Positions 14,229-24,807 of a DNA stretch of 64,000 nt are shown in pieces. Numbering within the stretch: position 1 is the first letter of the stretch; each line of letters starts with the position of its first letter. The DNA is from Phoenix dactylifera (lineage: Eukaryota; Streptophyta; Magnoliopsida; Arecales; Arecaceae), in contig NC_052394.1 of the NCBI RefSeq assembly GCF_009389715.1, forward strand, positions 23,745,399-23,809,398, read 5' to 3'. A program made the position numbers and the translations under genes. The notes below the pieces were generated by a model that did no database searches, was not told where the DNA came from, and was given only the letters and a program-made list of their open reading frames with translations.

Positions 14229-16526
14229 TTCACCTTGTTCCCATCAGGAGAATTTGATGCAGGAAAAATGCATGGCAATAAATTGGAACCGATGGTTAAG
14301 AAGAGACCCTAATGCGAGATATGAACATGATAACAAAGAAAGCAAAAAAAACATTATGGATAACGCATTAGAAAATGCATAAAACCACAAGGAAACTCCA
14401 AGAGACAAGTTTTAAGACTAGGTTCCCGCAGGGTACTTGAATTGGGGTGAATTTATTAAATATTTGCAGATTTAATTGATGAATATTTATAAACAAAATC
14501 CTCTTTTACTAGTACTTGCTTTCTTGCAATAAGAAAACAAATTAAAGATTGCAATGTATCACAGAAAAAAGTGGTGTTTTTATTAAGACCGTTGAGGAGA
14601 ATCTTTAATTCAGACCCCCTTCCTCTCCTTGCTATGTCCATCTTCAATGCTCAATTATTGGGGCCCAGTTCCTAGAATTTTCCTTTCTTTCAGAATTGGT
14701 TTTGGATTGATTTTTCAAAAGAATTGCTACCACTTCCTAATTTGATTGTTGGGGAAACTATTATGCGAGCAGGAATATGGTTTCCTAGTAACAATGGATT
14801 TTACAAAAGAAGACTAGAGAAAGCTTGGTGACTTGCTTAACCTACCTGAAGTTAGATATCAATATATCCCAATCCTTAAATCACATGAGGCACAGAGAGC
14901 CAATTCAAATGTCTACTTCCCGCAATATCTACATTCCACTACCTACGAAATGATTTTTCCCCGAAGGTACAATACTTCATATTTACATCTCGAATGCCCA
15001 AACATCCTTGTGGTTTCTTTTAGCACAACTCTGCTCAGTTAAAGCTAAACGAAAGGATGTAGTAGATAAATTGACTTTTTCCCCATCCCTAACTCTCGAA
15101 AATATGCCTTTCTCTTTACAGTCATCTCTCAGAGCATTGAGTCGTTACCTTTCAAACATCAACACTTAAAATATCGAATCTACAACCTTAATTGATGCCA
15201 ATATGATTCAACATTGACTATAGATTACCAAATAATCTGCTTCATATCAAGATAAAAATTCAAAAGGACAAAGAGATAACTGCACTATAGAAGTCTCCTT
15301 CATTTAAGGGTTGCAAATGATGATGATACCATTGTCAAAGCAGGTTAAGGGGTGTTAACAACTTGGGCTAGGTGAACCTTCATTGAGATCTGCAGGAACT
15401 TGGCCTAACACAAAGAACCACCAAGCCTAAGCCCGAAACAAGCCCACAAAATAGCCTAATTTTTTTCATTCTGCATTCACTGATCTTGTGTAACATTTCA
15501 TGCAGCCTTAACCCCATGTGATTCACAAAATGGTTTTCTCTGGGTGACTTCGTAAGTATTTATGAAACCCAGTCGTGTGCAGAAAGAAAAGTAATTTCAC
15601 AATGTGTAAACTACAAAGCTTTAGGGTTAGCAACATAAGCAGGCATATTAATCTTGAAGCAACACCTAAATCAACTCCAATAGCCTCTTCCTCTGTCTTC
15701 CACATAAAAAAGGCACATCATATTCCTCTTCTTGATGTAAATAGTCAACCTACTATCATGCGAGCTACATCAAGTTTCAGACGAGCCGCGGCTGAACAGG
15801 TTCGCCACCATTCTATATGTCGCGCACAAGCAGGGGAAGCAAAAGTATCCATATCTCTTAAAATATAGCCAAAACCCTAATAAGACTAACAGAACATGAG
15901 CATTTCCATTTCCATCTTATCTACAGCTGTTTAAAAAATCAATATAATAGTCTTAAGAAAAACCCTTCAAACCCACAGCCTTAGGCTTCAATCTACTCTA
16001 CCACCATTTTTATCCAAAAAATCAAATGCCGATTATCACCATTGGGAGACACGACTAAAACGATTATGTTCAGATATGATAGGCAAGCAAATAACGGCAG
16101 GAAATAGACGATAGTACCAGTGAAGGGCTTGCGTTTGACGTAAGGGTCGAGTTGGTTGCACCACCGGAGACGGCACGATTTGCCAGAGCGGCCGGGGATC
16201 CCCCGTGCGATCAGACTCCAGTTCCTCGCCCCGAACTTTTTCACCAGATTGCCCAGCAACGCGTCCTCCTCCGGCGACCACGGTCCCTTCACTCGGTCAT
16301 CCGCCGGCGCCGCTCCCCCACCACCTCCGCCTCCACTGGCTGATCCTCCCGCCGCCGCCGCCCCAGGATCTTTCGCTCCTCCCTTTGCAGCCGGGGATTT
16401 AGAAGCAGATTCCTCTATGACAGCAGATGGACAAGGAGGAGAAGAGGCAGGAGGCGGAGATAGCAGCGGAGGTGGCGGCGGAGGAGGAGGGGTGGAGTCG
16501 GCCGCCGTTTCCGGCTCCGTCTCCAT
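10494..16526 (-). CDS. R2R3-MYB transcription factor, probable subgroup 23 (MYB1/MYB25/MYB109-like)
   Basis: Predicted 394-aa nuclear DNA-binding protein. Exon 1 is 16526-16118 and exon 2 is 11269-10494 (stop TGA). The donor ACTG|GTACT and acceptor CTGCAG|AGGAAG restore FTEEED, and the total is 1185 nt. R2 (about residues 79-131) carries W83, W103 and W122. R3 (about 133-184) keeps W154 and W173, and its first Trp position is replaced, as is normal for plant R3 repeats. The tracts [32 protein letters not shown] and [14 protein letters not shown] are closer to the MYB1/25/109 group than to the MYB44 group; that assignment is from memory of the families. The N-terminal 78 residues are Pro-, Ala- and Gly-rich and GC-rich at the DNA level. 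The C terminus (about 185-394) is Ser-rich, without a domain I recognise. The splice falls at the start of R3, across a 4848-bp intron. Confidence 0.9.
11270..16117 (-). other. long MYB intron
   Basis: This 4.85-kb intron is AT-rich and has no coding similarity that I can see. It carries a (TG)n(AG)n microsatellite at 14180-14228. Open frames inside it (for example 13023-13328 minus) lack domains and codon bias and are treated as chance. Confidence 0.7.
14180..14228. repeat. compound (TG)n(AG)n microsatellite
   Basis: About 12 TG units run directly into about 12 AG units inside the MYB intron. The tract is pure, so length polymorphism is likely. Confidence 0.95.
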
Positions 16527-16623
16527 GGCGGTAGGTGCTGCTCCAAAACCGTACCGACCCGCCTAACCGCAAATTCGGCACTCGCAGGTCCAGGGTGGGG
16601 GTTCGTTTTCATAGGGCTATGTT

Positions 16624-17297
16624 GGGTGGTTCTATATACACCCACCCTATTGCTCAGGACACCCCCCAAAAATTAAAAAAAATTTAAATACTCTCTACAC
16701 CCCCCCATTTGCTAAGGACACCCCTAAAAAATTAAAAATTCCTAAATTACGTCGGGGGGGGGGGGGAGGTGGGGGATGGGGAGGAGGAGGAAGGAGGACG
16801 GGGAGGTGGGGGATGGGGAGGAGGAGGAAGCGGGCGCAGGGGGGAGGGGGGAGGAAGACGAGGCAGAGGAGGCGGAGGAGGAGGACGGGGAGGTGGGGGA
16901 TGGGGAGGAGGAGGAGGAGGGGGAGGGGTGATGGGGGAGGCGGGGAATCAGGAGGGGTAGGAGGGGGGAGGCGGAGGAGGAGGACGGGGAGGTGGGGGAT
17001 GGGGAGGAGGAGGAAGCGGGCGCAGGGGGGAGGGGGGGAGGAAGAGGAGGAGGAGGGGTGATGGGGGAGGCGGAGGAGGAGGAGGAGGAGGCGGCATTGA
17101 GGAGGAGGGGGAGGGGAGGAGGCGGCAGTGAGGCGGAGGAGGAGGAGGAGGAGGCGGCAGTGAGGAGGAAGGGGGGGTGTACTGAGAAAATTTCAAGGGC
17201 AATATGGTAATTACACTAAAAGTTAGTTTGGGTATTTTTTTTTTTGGTTTTTGGGGGGTGTCCTGAGCAATAGGGGGGGGTGTATATAGAACCACCC
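16624..17297. mobile_element. non-autonomous Mutator-like element (MULE/MITE) upstream of the MYB gene
   Basis: A 674-bp element flanked by the 9-bp direct repeat ggctatgtt (16615-16623 and 17298-17306). It has terminal inverted repeats of about 55 bp: the left end starts GGGTGGTTCTATATACACCC, and the reverse complement of the right end is the same, with a longer C run, continuing through CTATTGCTCAGGACACCCCC. A 9-bp target duplication with long TIRs is the signature of the Mutator superfamily. The interior is an imperfect GGA-rich array and encodes no transposase. The element lies 98 bp upstream of the MYB start codon, in its promoter or 5' UTR. Confidence 0.85.
16755..17175. repeat. G-rich (GGA/GGGGA) minisatellite inside the MULE
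   Basis: About 420 bp of almost pure purine on the plus strand, built from degenerate units such as ggaggaggagg, ggtgggggatgggg and gaagcgggcgcagg, several repeated at irregular spacing. Many G runs of three or more lie close together, so G-quadruplex formation is plausible. The glycine- and arginine-rich open frames here are by-products of composition. Confidence 0.85.
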
Positions 17298-17306
17298 GGC
17301 TATGTT

Positions 17307-20300
17307 CTGGAACCTTTTAACCGAATCCCAGTTTTGCCCTGAGAACTTTCGACAAATAGCTAACGAGTAGCGCTGATCATGGGCCGGGCCTCGAGAAATA
17401 GCTATTTAAATCTCACATTTGCTGCGCCCAAAACTGGCCCATTATCAGCTCTATAAATTAGTCCGCCAATTGGACCGGGTAGGCCCAGTTACCGGGCTTC
17501 TGGGTTCCGCCATTTGAATGGTCGACGGGGAAAGTCTTGTTGTAGATTCTGCCTAGGTAGGCCCACACTCCCAATGCCAAATTAGCGAAAGGAACCAATC
17601 AAAGTTTGCATATATTAAGATATTAATCTGCTGAGTACAGTGAGGATGAGGACACTTGGTTTTGGTAAATCTTGTCTCCGTCGTGCACAGGGACAAATGG
17701 ATGACCCGAGTTACCTTATTCAAAAAATTAAATCATAGAAAAAAATGAAGAATCTCGCATGATGTTTTGTATTGTCGCCAGGAATGGCCGTGCCTGAGCT
17801 GCAGCAGCCAAGCCTGTTTGATAGCCGGGTTTTGTCCTAGTACGAAGACCATAAGTGTCCCGTCCGTCTCGCGGCCGAGTCAGACCCAGCCAAACTCTTC
17901 AATTGGACGAGTAAGGCGTCCGGATTAATTTCCCACAGCCGTGACGGCGGTGGTGTACGTGCGCATGCTCCATATGATGCGTCAGGCAACTGTTTGATGT
18001 AATGCCCCTAACGTTTTGTCCTCTGGTAGGCAACTTTTTGTTTGTCCCCTTGCATTTTATGGCTGCAACGCATGGTTCAAATGATCTAATGCTTGTGCAG
18101 GCTGTAGCTTTGCACTCGACACCTGGGGAGTTGCTTGTGATGTTGCCGCTCACTGACCAGTGTGTCGTTTTCTGAATCTTAGGAAGTAGAGGACGAAGCA
18201 GGCCTGCAAACTTTCCACAAACTATGAGCAACTTCTTTCCTTGCATATTTCTGTAACCATCGTGACAGTCGCTGCAAATGGCATCATTAGATCATCCCTC
18301 GGTATCTGGTCATTGCTCAGGTCTGTAGTAGTGTTTGGGTGATTTTTTTCTCTTGAGAGAGAGAGAGAGAGAGAGTAGTTTTTGGGTATTAAATACGTGG
18401 TCTTCTGCAATATACTTCTTTTTTTGCTTGTACTATTGCGGAGCATGCTCTAGCATTAATAAAAAAATGTTCACTCGACATTGAATGATGAGATATAAAA
18501 AGAAAACTTGGAACATAAAAAACAAGGGAAGCATGAGAGGTGTGAGTCATCTCAACGATCAAACTCGGTTTAAAAAAACCTTCCTTATGCAACAGTTTAC
18601 CATTCATTGGTTAAAGTTGACTCTCTACAATACTAACTCAAGCTAGATTAAAATATCAAATCTCAAAACAAAGCAATCCATCCTCGTCAGTAAACAAGAA
18701 ATATTTGGGGTATGACTGAACGACGAGACTGAAAATTTTATAAAATTTAAGTTGGACCAGCATAACTAACAAAATCATAAGATTATATTCTATTACTGCA
18801 TGAGAACGTACATCCTGCCAAGTGTACACTCTATTGTCTCTGTTTCATTTCATTGTTTTAAATTCTATTGCCTCTGTTGCATATCAAATTTTCAAGCTAT
18901 GGTTTTCTAAGAAGCAACGACAGTCCACTATGGCAGCCAGTGAAGAACAATTCTTGTAAAACCCAGGGCTTGAACTAGTGCAGCTGCTCAGCTACAAGTC
19001 TACATTGCCTACTTCATTTAACAAAGCCCGGCAGGGAGTAAACACTCATTCATGTTGTGCCAAAAAAGAATTGAAAACTGCAAGTTGCAATTTTAGTATC
19101 AAGGTGGAGTATTTCTTGGACTGGTCAACTGCTGAAACATTTTGCCGATCAACAACATATATCATGAGTAGTCAATTCAGTGCCAAATTTGTTATCATGA
19201 AGTAGTACAATTGTCAATACATCATCTAAATGTGGAAGCACATCATAATATTCCATCAAGTGCATGATATAATACTCCCCCTATTGGCCTCATCAGTCAG
19301 TTGAATTGCAGGCATGCATTGAGAACTTCCCAGGATGCTGCCTGATTGTTTTGGCTAGGAGGAAGGGAGGGGTAGGGGGGGTTTGGTGAGGGAGGAATGG
19401 TTAAGCATTTCTCTTAATTATTAACAATTCAGTGTCTATCTCTTAGAATGCAATCACCAAAACTAACAAAAGTGCCAATACCAGATGGATATGTCTTAGA
19501 GAGGGATATAAGACTTATCTAATGATCTGAAGCAACCAGTGGTTCCATATCCTCCTTGTTCTTCTTCTTTTTCTTCCTCCACTTTTTTTTGGCTAGAGAA
19601 TTTCCATATCCTATTTATTTGCTTGATGGGAGCACACTTATATCTCTTTCCAAATAGGAAAATTGTGATTTTATGTTCACTATAAGGTTAATACATTTCA
19701 TGCAAACCTTCCTTCCCCTGCTTCAATTCCTAAAATGGTGTCATCATCTACTATTATGGCTTGATATACATTATTGACCCCTTTTCTAACAACTTAAGTT
19801 TGGGAGTTAGTAGTTAGTTAACATGGTATAGCCCTTTAATGAATAAATAAATAAACAACATGACACAAAGTTGGAGGTCTTGGGTTCAATTCCCCATTCA
19901 TGTGCATAGAATGGTTGGTCAACATCTATAATGCCATCATGATTGCCCCGAGCTTTGTATGTATGTGGCAGTAAAGATCAAAATTCATTAAGAAAATGAA
20001 TCAGGAGAATATAAAGCCATTCCTGACAGAAACCAATGAGATCTAACCCACAAATTACAAGTCAAAGCGACTGTAGTGGAATATGCTACGCAGCCCGAAC
20101 AAATCTCTCTACCCTCATGTTTCAGAGCAAAGATCGAAGCCAACATATTTCTTTTGATGTTATTACAATACCATCGAAGTTGATGAAGCTGAGGTATCAT
20201 GTTGAAAATTTTTAATTTTATGAATGTTTTACTAGATCACATTGTGTTGGCCTATCATGGGTATTAAGAAGTAAAATCACTATAACTGATACTAAATGAG

Positions 20301-20380
20301 TCATATGCACCTAGATGCAACTTGCATATAGCTTGCAAATTTTATCTACCATGTCATACATAGCCTTAGAAAGGGTTGAA
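17307..20380. other. intergenic, no gene recognised
   Basis: The first 200 bases contain several GGCCC/TGGCCCA-type words (17380-17500), common in plant promoters. A GA microsatellite lies at about 18354-18376. Open frames (17899-18246 minus and others) show no domain. The rest is AT-rich and featureless to my reading. Confidence 0.45.
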
Positions 20381-20800
20381 AATGGATTAGATGAGATACT
20401 AGTATATCTATATCTATTTTAGTCAACGAATATGAATAGGGATATGAATATTAATTAGATGCTAAAGTTTATATTTATATTCATTTTAAATAGATAAAAA
20501 TCAGATATTCACTGCATACATATAAATACATATATAAATTGGATAGTTAAACTTTATGGACAACCATATCGAAGATAAATAATTTTTTTCTGAAGTTAAT
20601 GAGAGCTATATAAAACTAAATAGGATTGCAAACAGAATATTCAATTATAAATTGGATAATTGTCGATGCATAGCCATATATGCCTTTCCTTGATAGAAAT
20701 GGATGTGGATAATGCTATCATTCGGGTACTAAAATTTGTATCCATGTATCCAGATATATTTGAATACAAAAACGGATTCGAACGAACATTATTTGGTCCA
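20380..20800. repeat. AT-rich interspersed repeat with degenerate 'ATATCC/GGATAT' words, copy 1
   Basis: A patch of repeated words around tatccatat and atatgaatatt, resembling the patches at 22155-22610 and 34310-34590. The ends are not resolved and no coding region is present. It is probably a degenerate non-autonomous element. Confidence 0.4.
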
Positions 20801-22150
20801 TTCAGAATAAAGGTAAAATGATTTCTTACAGGCAAAGGAGAAATTAAGTATTAATATGGACACAAGGTGAATCCTGTGCTCGGTGAATGTTGAACAATGA
20901 GAAGATCAGTTAAACATAAATACATATGGGAAAAGGAGGGGGTTTGATGATTGTTGATGGAGACCAGAAACACTTGAAATATGCCAACTTCCATGATCAC
21001 CTGAAGTACTAGAAGATCAGTCTTGCACAAGGGGATATCTTGTTTGAATGAGATTTTCCATATCAAATTTGGAGGCCGGCTTTGGGGTCTGAGATCCTCT
21101 AAAATCATTAAGGAGATGTTTTACATTTTAGTTTTTTTTTTCTCTCTTGATTAAATATTCAACTTTTGTTTTGATTTTTGTATACTACAATCATGTATTT
21201 GTATGTGCCCTGTCCAATGAAGAACACAGTTCCTTGCCGAATTTCCAGTACCTTTTTCTTCAGCTAATGCCTTCGCTATTCCTAGTAGGAAGTATGGCGT
21301 GCTCAGAGTCCCTTTATGTTTCTATTAACAGACGAGAATTAGTTGTTTGGGTGCAGCCATCTCTGCTCCTAGAATTCATCCTAACAATTGTAACATTTTT
21401 TTTTCCTTTTGATCAAGATGATGGGCAAGCCCACGATCTTCATTTCTTTGAGAACAATTATAGCTTTTGAATTCCCAAATTTTAACTGGAAACTGGTACT
21501 GCATAGTCTCCTTCATTTCGGCGAATGTCTTGGTCCGAACTAGACAACAGGAAACCACTGTAACAGCACTACTCCGTATTTTGGAGGCACCTGAGGAAGC
21601 TAAACCTACCAAGTTTGCTTTTCCATCGCATAGTATTATTAGCAACTTGCAAGAGTACGTATTGTCATAGAGAGATCATAGCTCCATCCAAGCCAGCTTC
21701 GATCTAAAGGCCATGAATATGAGATTGCTGCTACTTAGGTACTATGATGTTTCGAAGCTAAATATATTTTAACATAACCTATCAATAGAAGTTGTTGATC
21801 ACGAACACAAAAATTAAAATTAGTCAGCAAGTACAAAATCTTTGAGAAATAAGTTTTCAATACTATGATCCGCCTGTTCAAAAGCTTATTACAGTTTCTA
21901 ATTATTTGACTGGTTCACAATACTTCCCTACTTTGGCTGCGTCAACCTAAGATATCACAGATTTGCTGGTTTTTTTTGCATAAGTTTGCAAAGCGGTAGC
22001 CTAACAGCTCATTACATAATCCGGGTTAAGTCAAAGCATAAGATATGTCCTTAAACAGTCAACATCTATTGCCTCCATATAGGATGGTTTCAATTTCTGC
22101 CTAGGCCTATGTGGGACTTTTTTTTTTCCTCCACAACTCCATTGATTTTT
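20801..22150. other. intergenic, no gene recognised
   Basis: Open frames at 20851-21108, 21147-21470 and 21376-21645 have no domain, no splice-supported extension and no similarity that I recognise. Confidence 0.4.
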
Positions 22151-22154
22151 CTTA

Positions 22155-22610
22155 GGGGTGAGAGTGGACCAGGTAATATCTATTCAGATCAATTTTCGTA
22201 TCTGAATAAGTCCAGATATGGATAAAAAATTAAATATCTAACTAATATCCATATCGGTATCCATATCCGTCAAAAAAAAGTAGGTATGGATGTGAATCGA
22301 CAACTGTTCAATCCGTATTCAAATATCTGATTCTATTTGTAACCTTATTTAATTTTATGTAGTACTTATGAATTTTTAAGAAAAAATATGATTATATTAA
22401 TATATTATTAACTTTATTTACTATCCACTTGGTAATATTTCTAGTTCTATGGTCATAATTAAACTTTAATTATTTAATTTATATTTGTATTTATATCCAT
22501 ACTTCTGATATCTAATTTGTAGCTGTATCGATTTAAAACAAATATGGATATCATGACTAATATCCATATCTATATATGTATTCGACACATACTAGTATCA
22601 GATTAGTTTC
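22155..22610. repeat. AT-rich 'ATATCC' interspersed repeat, copy 2
   Basis: Starts near ggggtgagagtggaccagg and contains many tatccatatc-like words. It shares extended similarity with 34310-34590, including ttctatttgtaa followed by atttaattttat. It lies 2.2 kb upstream of the first laccase; the related copy lies 1.8 kb upstream of the second. Confidence 0.5.
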
Positions 22611-22712
22611 TAATTCGGTTTCAGCCTAATTTTTCTTAAATACTTAAGACTAGTCTTTCCTAAGCCTGTGAAACAGCCAGTAGGGCGGGGGGGTTGGAAT
22701 TGGTAGTTACGA

Positions 22713-23204
22713 CTCTTCGTTGAGAGTGGTGATTGACGGATTCATGCACGTTCCAGTCTTGGATCAGAGATACGTATAGATGGCCTCATGGCCTTCCTCA
22801 TCTGGCATGAAGCATATAGATGTCAAATTCTACTGGTCAAGGAATTTACCAAGTCCCAAACTCTCTCTCGTCTCTTCGTTGAGAGTGGTGATTGATGGAT
22901 TCATGCACGTTCCAGTCTTCGATAAGAGATACGTATAGATGATCTCATGGCCTTCCTCATCTGGCATGAAGCATATAGATGTCAAATTCTACTGCTCAAG
23001 GAATTTACCAAGTCCGGGACAACTCTCTCTCGTCTCTTCGTCTAGAGTGGTGATTGACGGATTCATGCATGCTCCAGTCTTGGATTAGAGATACGTATAG
23101 ATGATCTCATGGCCTTCCTCATCATGGCATGAAGCATATAGATGTCAAATGCTACTGCTCTAGGAGTTTACCATGCCTGCAAGTCCCAACTATCTCTCTC
23201 TTTC
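22713..23204. repeat. tandem repeat, three copies of a unit of about 160 bp
   Basis: Copies start at 22713, 22872 and 23034 (spacing 159 and 162 bp); the third runs to about 23204. Each begins ctcttcg and contains gattcatgca, agatacgtatagatg, ggccttcctcat and catatagatgtcaaat, and ends in a CT-rich stretch. Copies differ by scattered substitutions and small indels. No open frame runs through them. Confidence 0.9.
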
Positions 23205-24640
23205 GCCTGAGATACGTAACTATAGCATGGATATATAGCTACCTGACCAAGTTTGTCGGCTGTGTGATACGTAAAAAGAAATAGCTGTGCGAAAGGTAAA
23301 AGCCTCAATTACTATACCGGCAACACGCAACCGCGTTAACCAACATTAGCCAATTTTACCTATTCTTGGGAAATTTATCTTATCCCTATCAGAATTGCTA
23401 TATATCGATTGACTTGTTGATCTGTTTCTTAGCTCACACGTATTTTATGCGACTTGTTTAAATCCTGCTTAAGAAATCCCTCCAAGAAGGGATGGTAATC
23501 TATGTTATCATTATGACACTCTTTATTTCTTCTATCCCTGGTTTAGAAATTTCAACTTCTACATCGTCTTCACATATTTAATTAATTCCTTTAATGAGTT
23601 TTTGAGTTCACCTAGAAACTATAGGCAGGAAGACACGTCTGTGACAACGGTCTCCACCTAATGCACAGTATCAAGTATCAACTCTTACAAGTCTTAGACA
23701 AAGAGTGGGAACCTTGAGATCCAAGGCACATCCACGGGAATAGCTTCGACTTTAGAAAATTGCCCAACCAAATTATGTCATGCGACAGCTAATAGGCACT
23801 TACCAAAACCTCTAACGACGAAGGCGTTCCAACCAACGGAGAAACGAACGTGAATACCGTGACGACATAAGGAAAGGTCCAACTGTTCAAAAAGTACTTT
23901 GGGGAGGTGGTATTCTCTTAAATCGATCCCAAACCTATTTTTTAATGGATATGGAGATTCTGAGATGCATTTGTTGAGTCAAAGACGAAACAGAGCTATT
24001 GGAAGATACAACTTAATTTAGACATCTAAAACTCACTTGCAGAAATCCTACCAAAACCCGGCAACGAGGTTGGTGCTTTATGTCACCAATCCTTGCACCA
24101 ACTTGTGAAATGGTTCCAATCTACTGTGCCATGTGGTATGCCAATTCTTCTAGGAAATGGTTTTCTTTTCCTTTTTCTTTTTTTTTCTGATGCCGAATTA
24201 GGTCCAGTAGATTGTAGTGGTAGGAAAGAACAAATGCCTGCTTATCAACTACAAATTGGAATTGACTGAAATAGAATCGAATGTTAATTAAGAACACAAA
24301 AACGAACCCATGGAAGGAATCCAGAAGCCAGAGACTGCATGCAGGTCGTCGGTTTAAGAGGCGCCCAGGAAGCCGGTGATAGAATTTTCAGCGCTGCCAA
24401 AAGTCCATAAGCCTTTTTCTTAAAGTAATTGAACTCTGCCTTGGTCGCAGAACATTGTGCTATTATCTAAAACTTAGCTAATCTGTCTTGTGTTGGACAA
24501 GTCGGATAGATAACGTCAAGCTGGTTAAGGTGGGCTCTTACGCAAACGGAGGTCGAAGACATCCTCGTGTAATAATCTACATATTTTTGGTGCACCTTCC
24601 ACGCGGTCAAATTAATGTCTTCTAGACACAATTATAAACT
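23205..24640. other. 5' flank of laccase 1
   Basis: Contains a block near 23730 (ccaaggcacatccacggga) that resembles one upstream of laccase 2 near 35010 (ccaaggcagatccatggga), suggesting that flanking DNA was duplicated with the gene. No coding region was recognised. Confidence 0.4.
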
Positions 24641-24641
24641 C

Positions 24642-24649
24642 TATATAAG
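24642..24649 (+). promoter_or_regulatory. TATA box of laccase 1
   Basis: TATATAAG in the context ctatataagagcc, 159 bp upstream of the start codon; position and sequence suit a plant core promoter. Confidence 0.6.
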
Positions 24650-24807
24650 AGCCTCGCTCGCCAAATAATCTCTTCATGCAACTTCGATAGTTTTGCATTG
24701 GTAGCAACTCCTCAGAGAAGGCATTTTCACCTCCCACTTGCAGACTCCTCTCCATCTCATAAGACAGTCCTCAGATCTTTTCGCTATCCTTCCTATCGTT
24801 CTTAGAA

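Noticed and set aside
16769-17295. Gly/Arg/Glu-rich and Pro-rich open frames on both strands
   Set aside because: They are translations of the GGA-rich array within the MULE; all frames are open only because of base composition.
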